Assembly (NCBI RefSeq): GCF_905171765.1
Contig: NC_053393.1
Coordinates: 190,491,921 to 190,555,920 of the forward strand
Source of the DNA: Bufo bufo
Taxonomy: Eukaryota; Chordata; Amphibia; Anura; Bufonidae
Reading direction: 5' to 3'
DNA: 64,000 bases
Part shown: piece after piece, positions 21,592 to 32,461 of the stretch
Layout: every line of letters starts with the position of its first letter
Numbering within the stretch: the first letter of the stretch is position 1
The notes under the pieces: model-generated
What the model was told of the DNA's origin: nothing
What the model saw: only the letters and a program-made list of their open reading frames with translations
The model's database searches: none
Position numbers and translations under genes: made by a program

Positions 21592-24577
21592 TTGTTTATT
21601 GACTACAAGGAGAATCTGAAATCCTGGTGGGAAACATGCACATTGGAAAATTACATAAAAAATAGAATCATACCAAAGGGTTTGAGGAATCAGGTAGTCC
21701 CAGCCCTGAGGTCTAGTTCTCCTGGTTTATTAGAGAAGTGGGAGAAAGAATCAATCGATAGCTCTATACGATTTATGAAAATTCTTCTGGAAGAAGAAAA
21801 ATAAATCCTTAATAACACATGTAACAAATTGAACAAACAAATAGAACTAGCTTTAACATTGAAGGGTGACTTCAATAGAAAGGAGGCCACTCTCCAAATC
21901 TCAGTCGAACACTTCCAAACACAACTCAAAGAGAGAAAACATAGACAGTTTATTACTGATCTAAGTACCTTCAGAGAAAAAAGAGCCTTTGACTTTCTTA
22001 AAGAAAAATCAGAAACTAAAAGTATCGAGGACTCTAGTACAGACATAGACTCCTCTGATACAGAGAGGCATAATAGGGTCAAAGTACCCAATAGAGGACG
22101 TGGTAGGGGTGGTTTTCGACCGAGAGGAGGAAGAGGATGGCAGAGAAGTGGCAGGGGATACACCTCATCCTCATTGGACTCTGTTGTTGCTGGTGTGGGG
22201 GGAGTATCCATGGGTTTTTTAGGGAAGGGAGGGGAGGATCAAGCAGGTCCTCCTTATCATTTGAGGGACAGAGATCCCACACACAAGGAAGAAAAAACGC
22301 AAGTAAATAAAAAAGGTATCATTAATCTCATGGATAATGTGTTGACAGCATGTGAGTTGGAGATTCTGTCTAAAGGTCTTTCCTTTGTACCAACTGTGAA
22401 TTTTGATACATTTTCATGGGTTAAAGATCTGAGCCTCTTCACACGCAAATTAAGATGGCACAAGTTCTATAAAAACAATGACAGGGAGGAATGTGCTAGA
22501 CTTGGTATCCCGATGGATTGTCTAGTGGATACTAGACTCCTCCTCTAACCCAACAAGACAGTTTGGTCCCCTTCACCGAATTGCGCCCTAAGAGTAAAAA
22601 CATGCCCCCCCCCCCCCCCGTAAGAGAACTCAGCAATTTATATTTTTTCCAGATTGGTTATTCAGGATTTAGAGAAGATAAGATCACAGAAAGATTCTAG
22701 ATGTAATCTTACCAAACAAGAGAGGGACGCCTTGACTGGGCTACAAAGGGACAACAATATCATTGTGAAACCCACCGATAAGGATGATGATTATGGACCA
22801 CATCCTCTATAGTGGGATGTGTGGTTGTCTTCTCAATGATATTGGGTGCTATGGCCGCCTACAGGTCGATCCCTCCAATGAGTTCATTGATGAATTGAAT
22901 TTGATTCTCCTGACAGCTTTTGAAGAAAAATGTATTTCATCCGAAGAGTTGAAATTTATGACTCCCAGAAATCCCCAGATACCAACTGTCTACGCACTCC
23001 CAAAAATCCATAAGGGAGTGAATCCATTGAAAGGGAGACCAATAGTATCTGGGGTTGATTCTTTCTCTCAGAATACTAGCATCTATATTGATCGTGTCCT
23101 GAGACCTTTTGTCTCTGTGTTACCCTCTTACATCAGGGATACGGCAGATTTACTTTTGCTCTATTGATGTTGAGGCCCTCTACAGCTGTATACCTCATGA
23201 ATGGGGAATTAGGGCAGTGGATTCCTTCTTGGCAACTAGGGGCATTCAGTTTAGGGCCCATAAGTCTTTTATGATCTCTATCCTAAGACTTGTATTAACA
23301 CATAATTTTTTCCTTTTTAAGAATGTGTTTTACAACCAGCTCAGGGGCACCGCGATGGGTAACCCCTGTGCACCAACTTACACAAATTTGCTCCTGGGCT
23401 GGTGGGAGGACCAACTTGTGTTCAGTGACGTGGAGGAACCCTGGACCACCCACATTACCTTCTGGGGATGGTATATTGATGATATCTTTTTATTGTGGGA
23501 TGGTCCAGAGGTTGCCTTTAGGTCATTTGTCACATCACTGAATCACAATCCAATCGGTTTAAGATTTACCTGTGAAATTAGTAACAGGGAAATCTCGTTC
23601 CTGCATATTAAAATCTCTAAAAAGGATGGGATGTTATGTACTGAAACTTTCAGGAAACCAACAGCTACCAATAGCCTCTTACACTGGGGCAGTTTCCACC
23701 CTAACCCAGTTAAAAAAAGGTATTCCGAAGGGCCAATACATTCGTATCAGAAGGAACTGCACTAGTACTTCCACATTCGTGACGCAATCAAGGGACTTAA
23801 GGGACAGGTTTTTGAGTAGAGGTTACCCGGATGAGACACTGAAGAAAGCTTTTAAACACTCTCTGGCCACAGATAGAGACTGTTTTCTAGACCCACAAAA
23901 AAGGGTAGAGTACAGGATAAGGTTATAAGAGTGATCGGGACATTTGATAACTCCCCTGAGAGGATTTTTTAAATCCTTAGAAGACATTGGGGTATCCTTT
24001 GGACCGATAGGGACCTCGTTGATGTACTCCCACAAAAAACAGGGATTACCTTTAGGAGGGGGAGATCCATCAGGGATCTTCTAGTACACAGTCTCTATAC
24101 CACACCCAAAACCGCAGGTACACGGCTAGATAGGAGACCGTTGGGAATGTTCAGGTGCAGTGGGTCTATTGCGTGTCCATACATCACTGTATCTAAAACA
24201 TTCAGAAGTGTCTCAACGGGTAGAATCTTCGAAATTAGGGATTTCGGCAATTGTAAAAGTTGTGGAGTGGTCTATTTGATAACATGTCAGTGCCCTATGA
24301 ATTATGTGGGTAAAACTAAGAGGGAACTGAGGAGGAGAGTGGGAGAGCATCTTGGGGATATCAAACATGGACGAGATAAACCTGTGGCAAATCATGTTCA
24401 TGAGGTGGGAATGCTAAGTCCTTGGGTTTTCTGATTATTGAGATTATCCCACCCTCTCCACGTAAGGGTGACTGGGATAAGAGGATTTTACAGAAGGAGT
24501 GCCAGTGGATCTATAGATTAAAAACATCCAGTCCGAATGGTTTGAATGAACAGCTATCATTTGGCTCTTTTCTATAA
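21592..24577 (+). pseudogene. PLE reverse transcriptase / GIY-YIG protein, multiply frameshifted
   Basis: In a working PLE this protein reverse-transcribes the element RNA at a nick made by its GIY-YIG endonuclease. The reading moves through at least five frames: an N-terminal coiled and basic Gly/Arg-rich part (21592-22548, with RGRGRGGFRPRGG), a conserved N-terminal block (NNIIVKPTDK, ~22755), then RT fingers and palm (22784-23167 and 23109-23765). The palm has YSIDVEALY, RGTAMGNPCAPTYTN and the catalytic YIDD near 23475. A further stretch covers 23572-23928. The GIY-YIG region (24141-24434) has CPMNYVGKTKRELRRRVGEH, with NHVHE as the histidine-containing motif. It ends near 24577 after NGLNEQLS. 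A poly-C run at 22606-22619 and several indels break the frame. Confidence 0.88.
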
Positions 24578-26182
24578 TCCGGATGCTCTCTCCCTCCTCC
24601 TCATACCCAATCCACCTGGGCATAACTATATTTATCTTAATTTCTATTCATCCTTTTTTCTGCTCCCTTGAATTATCTCCTCCTCCTTCTCCAAACAAAA
24701 CCTGCTGCCAATAGGGATTCTATCTATATCGTTATCCCTGCCATTCTATTAATTATTGGATCGAAAATGATCCTAAGATATGTATTGTATAGCTACAATT
24801 GGGTTTCCCTTATAAATTGTGATTGCCCTTTAGTGGTTGAATGTTGATTAAAAGTTAATGTCCGGTGAAATTGATGTCTTATTTTCTCCCCCTTGACATC
24901 TCCAATAGTGTCCCACCTCCCCCCCCCCACTCTACCCCTCTGGGGTTTCCATCGTCCTGCGATCCCCTTTTTATAAATAGACCTTTAATACTATATCTTT
25001 ATAGAGTCCACCCCATGGCCACATAATTGAGTATTTAGTAAATTGCAAATGAATGGGGAGTACTGTATAATAATAGCTGTGACTGTACAGGACCGGTCGG
25101 CATATCTATTTATTTGTTTTGGCAGCATATAGTCACTCTCTAAGGTTCCGTCTATGAGATACAATTGATCAGCAACTTGATGTGCATTCCGGAGCATGAA
25201 TCAAATTGGATGCCGTCATTTCCGGTCCTGGAGTATGGTATTAACCCCATGAACCGCTTGGTGGAACGCATGTGCGTTCAAGGCCTACTTCCGGTTTACG
25301 GAGCTTAACTACTTACGTCATTTCCTCTTTTGGTCACTGGCTCCTAACGTCACTTCCGGCCTGTGGAACGCATTTGCGTTCCAAACCGGCGTTCTCATGG
25401 CATATCGTACCACACTACTTTTAAGGTGCCCCTGGACACTTATCTCATGCAGTCTATATATGATGGACCAGATGGGGGAGTGGGCTCTCTATAGGTATAA
25501 GTTGGGACTCTTACACTGCAGGCATGAGGGATGGGGTACATTAAGGGGGAAGGGACTAATTATAAGTGGTTCCTATAAGGCGCCAAGTTTTGAACAGACA
25601 TGGGGACACCGGTCATCTCTAGCCTGCATCTTGGGGCTCCTGTTCCTAGAGGGTCTCGATTGTGGGACACTGAATATAAAATCTCCACTGTCAGATCTTG
25701 TTGCTGGAGTATCATCCTCCTCTTCCCCTGACAAACCAGTCGTAGTATACAATGGCTGGGGAAACGTAACGTTGGGAATTGTTTGTCCTTTCTATATGTT
25801 AGTGTGTTTAGATCCATGTCTTGTCACTCAGTTTACTATAGGATAGGGTGTTCTAGGGTATACTAGGTTAGGTACGAGGACAGGGAGCCCCTATCTTCAA
25901 TGGGTGTCCCTGGGCTTAGCCTATCTAGGGTCACCTAGGGAATTGTCTAGGTTATTTATTTTATTTTATACTGTACTCCATAAGGGTGACATTGGCTATT
26001 TTATACCATCCACTAAGGACCTTCTGTCATCATCATCCCTGGACCATCCCTGTTTCATCATTGCTGTTTTTCCATTCAGTGGAAAATCACTTCATCTAAT
26101 GTGATTTCAGCTAACATAATTTAAAAAAAGGCCTCTAGGGCTGAGTGCGACTACATAGCTTATTTGTATGTGCTTTCTTTAC
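24578..26182 (+). other. PLE 3' UTR
   Basis: About 1.6 kb of non-coding element sequence. It contains the inverted-looking GCATGTGCGTTC/GGAACGCAT motifs near 25265-25385. The 149-codon frame at 25397-25846 shows no family features and is judged fortuitous. Confidence 0.6.
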
Positions 26183-26337
26183 CCTTTTGAACTTAGTCTG
26201 GCTGTATTCCAGTTTTTAAGCAAATTTATTAAAAGGTATATTTTAATTTGGGAAGGTGTTCATGGTTATATTGCTTTATTCTTCCCTAATGGATATCTAC
26301 TGATATAGCGTTTTTTTTTGTGTCAAAGATAAACTCT

Positions 26338-26837
26338 GCCTAAATAGCATATAAAATCTAGTCCGCTCACCACCTATCGGCAAGCGACTTTACTCCTAAT
26401 AATAAAGTGATTGTGACAACTAAATCAACAGGGAGGGAGGGGGGCTGGCAGCAGATCTTCAAAATGCGGCTTGGCAGACAGTCCAACGCTGGCAGCCATA
26501 AAAAATTATATACCCAACATAACACTATCCAATAACCCCTTATCTAATTTACTAACTGTTGCTTGTTTTCCCTAAACGTCAATAACCCAGCCACAATAAC
26601 CTATAGGACACCTTCCTAACAAATTCCATGTTACCTCATCCTACCTTGTAACTTAGGCTAGCTTTAACAAATCTGTAACACTGCTTTTGGCATGTTATAT
26701 AACCCCAAAATGAGGCAAATAAACCATGTGGATTATCATAATCTCATGCAGATCCCTCCATATAAGAATTTCTAGATCTTTTTTTTGTTATGATTTATGA
26801 GTTGTTTGTCTAAATACTTAACATTCTGTGATTACAG
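26338..26837. other. intron-like DNA before exon-like segment 2
   Basis: No coding sequence is seen. It ends in ATTACAG, the acceptor-like site for segment 2. Confidence 0.35.
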
Positions 26838-27140
26838 GGGTTTCCGTTCTATCGATCAAACACAGAAGAGCAAAAAAGTATCTTCTGAATGTGGTGAAGG
26901 TCTCCACCACTGATGCGGAAGAATCAGCGGAGCAGGCCTTTCCCCACCTGATGTTGCCAAAATGTCTGATGTCGAGGCTGAGCAGCCCGAAACATCATAG
27001 AATGTAGCTGCCCCTCCACCACCTGATGTTGGTCAAATGATGGAGGCACTGTACCATCGGAACAGCCAGGACCCTCCCAGCCACGGGATTCCCTTCCCCC
27101 ACCAAGGAGGAGGAGGAGGTCTACACCCCCCACCAGGAGG
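26838..27140 (+). pseudogene. exon-like segment 2, proline-rich, frame broken
   Basis: A 303-nt segment lies between an AG acceptor (26836-26837) and a GG|GTAAAT donor. Its length is divisible by three and its phase fits both segment 1 and segment 3. From the segment 1 junction it reads VSVLSIKHRRAKKYLLNVV and so on to about 26940. A different frame then reads a Pro-rich repeat (PPDVAKMSD, APPPPDVGQM) with an in-frame TAG at about 26998. In the entering frame a stop occurs at 27004-27006. So it looks like a real exon that has suffered at least one frameshift and a stop, or a non-coding look-alike. Confidence 0.4.
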
Positions 27141-27444
27141 GTAAATATGTGTACACATCAATATAATTTGGTATACATAACATATTCACAAACATCACAT
27201 TATACCCCCACCACCCTGCATATTGGGACTCAGATGCAATGCACATGTGTAAGGAATCCTAACAATAGCAGCCCTTCGTTAACATGTCTGCCTGTTCAGC
27301 TGAGCAGCCTTTGCACCCTGGTTCCCAAGCGATTATGCCTGGGGGCCGGGTGTTTGTTGGTCCATAATAGTACTTCCCTGTGCGTCAAGTCACGTCCCAC
27401 TGCAGCGTACTATTAAGGGCTGGTCGTGAATTGTTTAAAAGTGC
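27141..27444. other. intron-like DNA, no gene seen
   Basis: The stretch between the donor at 27140 and the solo LTR shows no recognisable feature except the 4-bp GTGC target site at 27441-27444. Confidence 0.35.
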
Positions 27445-28012
27445 TGTAAGAAGGAACAAGGAGCCATCATTGAAGGAAGATACGTGTCACCGAGGTTCCT
27501 GGCCTCTGTGAGGTAAGAACCGGATTTTTTCCTGAAGTGTCAGTTCTGTAGTGCAGTCTGACACTTCAACTGTTAGTATGGCATTAAAGTCGATCCGGGC
27601 TGGTTCTTATTGGGAGCAGCCAAAGAGCAGGGTGGGTGGCTGTTCCCCATGGTTCCAGGCCGGGTTTTGGCTGGAATATAAAAACCCAGCCAGCACGTTC
27701 AGCTGGTGTGGATTATCCTCCATGACAGAGGAGCTGAGGAGTCTGTGGTTTGAATGACTGAGGCATCTATTTGTGAGAGCCACAGGCTGGGGAAACAGGC
27801 CTCTAAAGACTGTGGGTGAAAATCATCTGCTGACCAGGTGAAGTCTTTTTGCACTGTGAACTTTGTGTGGTGTGAACAGGCACCAAAACTGAACACTTAC
27901 TTTTGGCTTATTTTCTTTCTATGTGTGAATAAACACTGAACTTTGATTTACAACCTTGTTTTTGCCTCTGTACTGCATCCGCTTACCCTGCCTACCAGAG
28001 TGAATCCCCACA
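27445..28012 (+). mobile_element. solo LTR, 568 bp
   Basis: The segment starts TGTAAG, ends CCCCACA and is flanked by the 4-bp direct repeat GTGC (27441-27444, 28013-28016). It contains a TATA box (TATAAAAA near 27677) and a polyadenylation signal AATAAA at 27928-27933, in the order promoter then terminator expected of an LTR. No internal region is present, so it is a solo LTR left by recombination. A shorter relative is at 17297-17757. Confidence 0.75.
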
Positions 28013-28069
28013 GTGCCAACAATGAGGGGTCAACAGAAACTACATTACTAGAAAACAACAAAACTGCAC

Positions 28070-28360
28070 CCTTTGGCCGCATGCACACGACCGTTGTGTG
28101 TTTTGCAGTCTCCAAATTGCGGATCTGCAAAACTCGGATGGCGTCCGTGTGCGTTTCGCAATTTTCAGAACGGCACGGACAGCCATTAATATAACTGCCT
28201 ATTCTTGTCTGCAACATGGACAAGAATAGGACAGGTTATATTTTTTTTGCGGGGCCACGGAACGGAGAAACTTTTGCGGCCCCATTGAAGTGAATTGGTC
28301 CGCATCCAAGCCGCTAAAACTGCGGCTTGGATGCTGACCAAAACAACGGTCAAGAGGCCT
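28070..28360 (+). repeat. MITE-like dispersed repeat
   Basis: Starts GGCCGCATGCACACGACCG and ends near ACGGTCAAGAGGCC, a loose inverted pair. It contains TTGCGGATC, CGGCACGGAC and CCGCAT motifs. It is related to the repeat at 1-293. Confidence 0.55.
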
Positions 28361-28574
28361 AACTCTGTAAAATACCTACAAACTCTTAACTAATCAAATA
28401 ACATTATACTCTATCCAAACTATCATTAAGCAAACAACACTATAATTACCATAAAGATCTATAACTACTGAATTTAGAATGTAAATCGGCAGTGTTTAAA
28501 TACATACTCCACACAAAGCACTAATTGTCTTGTGCACATGAATTGCAAAAAAATTATTTTTTTGGGTTTTGCAG
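28361..28574. other. intron-like DNA before exon-like segment 3
   Basis: Ends in a T-rich stretch and TTTTGCAG at 28567-28574, a good splice acceptor. Confidence 0.35.
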
Positions 28575-28726
28575 TTATAAAGAAATGCATTAAAAGGCTG
28601 GCCAAGATGCAGCGTGACCAAAGGAAAGACATGAAAGAAATCGACAAGCTGATCATGAGGGTCAACCAGAAGGTTAACAACATGAATAAGCAGCACCTTC
28701 AGGGGATGAAGGAAATGGGGGAGTAA
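28575..28726 (+). CDS. exon-like segment 3, coiled-coil C-terminus
   Basis: After the acceptor TTTTGCAG the segment reads, in the phase that segment 2 would supply, about 50 residues of charged helical sequence (LAKMQRDQRKDMKEIDKLIM; NQKVNNMNKQHLQGMKEMGE) ending at TAA 28724-28726. The Leu/Ile/Met spacing suggests a coiled coil, as at the C-terminus of Myb/SANT-like proteins. A polyadenylation signal follows 50 nt later. Good codon structure, splice site and poly(A) signal together suggest a real terminal exon, though the whole gene may now be a pseudogene. Confidence 0.45.
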
Positions 28727-28775
28727 CTTTCCCAACTTAAAAAGTTGCCCTAGAGGCCTTTTTTTAAATTATGTT

Positions 28776-28781
28776 AATAAA
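28776..28781 (+). terminator. polyadenylation signal AATAAA
   Basis: AATAAA lies 50 nt after the stop of exon-like segment 3 and is followed by a T/G-rich stretch. It is consistent with the 3' end of that transcript. Confidence 0.45.
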
Positions 28782-28859
28782 TAGTTTTTGAATGGTTATA
28801 ACGCGCGCTTTCGTGTTTTTATACTGTTATGTTATGGTGTGATTTTAACTGATATCTTA

Positions 28860-29280
28860 GTTGTAAGGGCCCTTTAGTCCAAGGTCAAACTCATCTGGAT
28901 CAGGACAGACAGCAGTAGGTACATGGTAACACTGTTGTATAAGGCCCACACATAACTCAGCAATATCATGACATACAGCAGCAGGTATTTGTAACGGTTA
29001 AGTATAAAGCCCACACATAATTCATCAGGGTCAGGAATCAGGACAGACAGCAGCATCAGCAGCAGGTAGATGGTAACAGTGGAATATAAGGTCTACACAT
29101 AGCCTGCCATAACTCAGCAGGACAGGCAAGCAGCAGCAGGTTATAAATGTGCACTGTGCAGCAGGAATGTGTTCCCAGGAATGGTCCCCACCAGACGAGG
29201 GCAACAACAAAAATAAACGAATACACCTCTGAAATCAGCATGTTGTAAGTGTGCAGCAGGAATGTGTTAACATGCAAAAA
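28860..29280. repeat. degenerate tandem repeat (~80-130 bp units)
   Basis: Four to five diverged units share CAGGACAGACAGCAG, a TATAAGGCCCACACATA-like core and AACTCAGCA. No coding sequence is seen. Confidence 0.55.
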
Positions 29281-30344
29281 AACAACAACACTATTTTACA
29301 TTGTCAAATTTTTATATACATTATTTTAATTTATTGAAACCACACCAAAAATTAGTACTAAATCAACTAGACAAGCCGCCTGCATCGTTCAGCTATCAGT
29401 TTCCATATCGAGTCTGTGGCAGAACTCTATGGTAGGGCAGACAGCCTCACTGTGTGCGGATTCCTCTAAGCCAGAGGGCAGTTGGAGTGTTGGTGTTTTT
29501 CAGTGGCTCTCTCATCCTCCTTTTGTCTGTGATGAGGAAAGGGTACCGTCGCTCTCCCCACCTATACACGATCAGCACCGCACACACGAAGGCAGTGATG
29601 AGCCAGCTTGCCTCAGCCAGGGTCTGGAAGTGTCCCCTGCTCAGCCACCGGAATTAGTTCACCTTCCTATCAGTAAAGACTCAGCCACGGTCCCCGGCTG
29701 ATGGTGGGTTTCTCGGCGGTTAGCGCCAGTGTGCAGCCCGGATCATCGATCACAGGTCATGGTGCAGAATAAGACTTTAGATGCAAGCCTTGTCTACAGC
29801 CTGGGGCAGAATTCACCAGGAAGGGGCTGACAGGCAAAGTGGAGCACCTACACTGTCATTCAGCCGAGTGCAGTTTAGAGGCACCATGTTTTCTGTAGTA
29901 CAAGTTACATAGAACTGCCGGTAAAATATACCCATATAACGAATGCAGCTGTGCTTCATTTTGGTTGACTTGAAATAGATTTTTTTTTCTTTTAATTTTT
30001 ACAAAGTACACATCATTGTAATTTCTACTGAAAAAATCAAAAATTAAGAAACAAAAATATTCTTCATTACGAATATATGGCACTATATTCAATGAATGTA
30101 GTTATATATTCGTAATGACCAATAATATTATTATTATTTTTTAGTTTTTTTAACAGTACACAGCAATGATGCTATTAGCCAGTGATTTGATGAACCTGCA
30201 TTTCGAGCCTTTTACCGTGTTTCAAGCCAGGACCATGACTGCAGAGCATTATGGAGCAGAAGAATATCAGTATGGCAGCGGAGGGGGGGAACTATGAGAT
30301 GAGTAACATTTATATTTTTATTTTTAACTCATACGATTCCTGAC
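29281..30344. other. AT-rich DNA with an ATTCG-type remnant, no gene seen
   Basis: Near 30065-30116 the motif ATTACGAATATAT and its inverse form a short palindrome of the hAT-MITE type. The 90-codon frame at 29429-29701 shows no family features. Confidence 0.4.
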
Positions 30345-31238
30345 TAGTGTTGATCACGAATTTTCGAATTGCGAATTTTTATAGCAAATATAGGTACTTC
30401 GAAAATTTGAGAATATTTTGAATATAGTGATATACAGTATATTCGGAATTTTGAATATTCAAGATTTTTTAAAAATCAGTACACATGATCCCTCCCTGCT
30501 TCTAGCTTGTGGGTCAATAAGAAGGCTGCAGTATCTTTGACTTTAGGAGTAGTATTCATTCTAAATTTTTGTAATGCGAATTTTGTAACGCAAACTTTTC
30601 AATTGCCGAGTAAAAACATGATTCCTCCCTGTTTCTTGCTTGTCGGCCAATGACTCATTGGCTCACAAGCAAGAAGCAGGGAGGAATCATGACTTTAAAT
30701 GGGAAAAATGATGAATATTCTAAAAAACAAATATATAGCACTATATCGAATATATTCATTTTTTCGAATATTCGTAATATTCTAAAACAAGAATATATAG
30801 CAATATAGCGAATATTCGAAAAAAACAAATATAGAGAAATTTAGCTAATATAGTGCTATAATCTTATTTGTCTAATAGTTGCAATTTTTTTCTCATCTGA
30901 AGTACAGATTTTAAAAAAATTCAACTATTAAAAAAAAAGATTATAGCGCTATATTAGCTAAATTGCTCTATATTCGTTTTTTTTTATATATTCGCTATAT
31001 TGCTATATATTCTTGTTTTAGAATATTACGAATATTCGAAAAAACTAATATATTCATTTTTTCGAATTTTCATAGTATTCTAAAACAAGAATATATAGCA
31101 ATATAGCGAATATTCAAAAAAACGAATATAGAGCAATTTAGCTAATATAGTGCTATAATCTTCTTTGTCTAATAGTTGTCATTTTTTTCTCATCTGAAGT
31201 TCAGAATGGAAAAAAACTATAAAAAAAAAGATTATAGC

Positions 31239-31545
31239 TAGAGTTGAGCGAACACCTGGATGTTCGGGTTCGAGAAGTTCGGCCGAACTTCCCGGAAATG
31301 TTCGGGTTCGGGATCCGAACCCGACCCGAACTTCGTCCCGAACCCGAACCCCATTGAAGTCAATGGGGACCCGAACTTTTCGGCACTAAAAAGGCTGTAA
31401 AACAGCCCAGGAAAGAGCTAGAGGGCTGCAAAAGGCAGCAACATGTAGGTAAATCCCCTGCAAACAAATGTGGATAGGTAAATTAATTAAAATAAAAATA
31501 AAAAAAATAAAAATTAACCAATATCAATTGGAGAGAGGACCCATA
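31239..31545 (-). repeat. 3' terminal region of hAT copy B
   Basis: TTCGGG/CCCGAA inverted motifs adjoin the terminus, as in copy A 13731-14024. Confidence 0.85.
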
Positions 31546-31923
31546 GCAGAGAATCTGGCTTCACGTCAGCAGAGAATCTGGCTTCATGCCATAGCAGAGA
31601 ATCTGGCCTCACGTCACCCACCACTGTAACAGGCCACTGTCACATATTTAGGCCCAGGAACCCAGGCAGAGGAGACAGGTCCCATAACAGAGATTCAGGC
31701 TTCATGTCAGCAGAGAATCAGTCTTCATGTCATAGCAGAGAATCAGGCTTCACGTCACCCACCACTGGAACAGGCCACTGTCACATATTTAGGCCCAGGC
31801 ACCCAGGCAGAGGAGAGAGGTCCCATAACAGAGATTCAGGCTTCATGTCAGCAGAGAATCAGTCTTCATGTCATAGCAGAGAATCAGGCTTCACGTCACC
31901 CACCACTGGAACAGGCCACTGTC
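31546..31923 (-). repeat. 141-bp satellite of hAT copy B, outer part
   Basis: About two and a half units of the same satellite as copy A lie in inverse orientation. The array is cut at 31923 by the gypsy insertion and resumes at 37229. Confidence 0.9.
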
Positions 31924-32461
31924 TGTCACGGATGGTGTACAGGAAACAAGACAATACCATATAAACAATGTCTCTCTGGATCCACAACTAAGGAACAAAG
32001 GGAGACCCCTGTAATAGACCTGCCGCTCTCCCTCACTGCTCAGCCTATGCGAACACCCCAAAGGTGGATGGCCGCATATCCACGTTCCTCGGCTATCTAT
32101 TACCTGAAGACCCTACAATAGTGAAGGGACACGACCACCGGCTCCCTACACTGACACGGAGGGAGTCTGTGTCACCTGGATCCAGAAAAGACAAAATCAT
32201 AAATACATAAACAGCACTTATCTTGCAGATAACTGACGACTGAGGACTGGGAACTGGGAACAGCATGCACACACACTCCAGGAAGTTGTATCAGCCGCAC
32301 ACTACTGCATTATGGGGAGGAACTTAAAGGGTAGCAATTAGTCCAACTGCATGACAGCTGAGATAGACTAACGAGATGAGAAACTAAACCAAAACAAAGA
32401 AATTCAAGGAGGAGGATCTGAGAAGCTCCTGTGAGCGCTTCTCAGCTGTCTGGCTGTGACA
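31924..32461 (-). repeat. gypsy 3' LTR (538 bp)
   Basis: It is TG...CA bounded: the minus strand begins TGTCACAGCC and ends CCATCCGTGACA. It matches 36684-37228 except for three substitutions and one copy instead of two of a GGGAACT tandem unit. Confidence 0.95.

Larger units (their letters stand above)
21470..26322 (+). mobile_element. Penelope-like element, full-length, decayed
   Basis: The element is flanked by a 15-bp direct repeat TCAAAGATAAACTCT (21455-21469 and 26323-26337). Its 5' end (21470-21556) and 3' part (26183-26270) are inverted copies of about 87 bp with only a handful of mismatches, followed at the 3' side by a 52-bp tail. Between them lie the broken reverse transcriptase and GIY-YIG regions. 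The long TSD and the inverted terminal segment fit the known behaviour of Penelope-like retroelements. Confidence 0.9.

Noticed and set aside
24141..24434. GIY-YIG protein as a stand-alone homing endonuclease
   Set aside because: It lies in order after a reverse transcriptase inside a TSD-bounded Penelope-like element, whose normal C-terminal domain this is.
25397..25846. 149-codon frame with hydrophobic stretches, possible membrane protein
   Set aside because: It lies in the PLE 3' UTR, lacks family resemblance and has no splice or poly(A) context.
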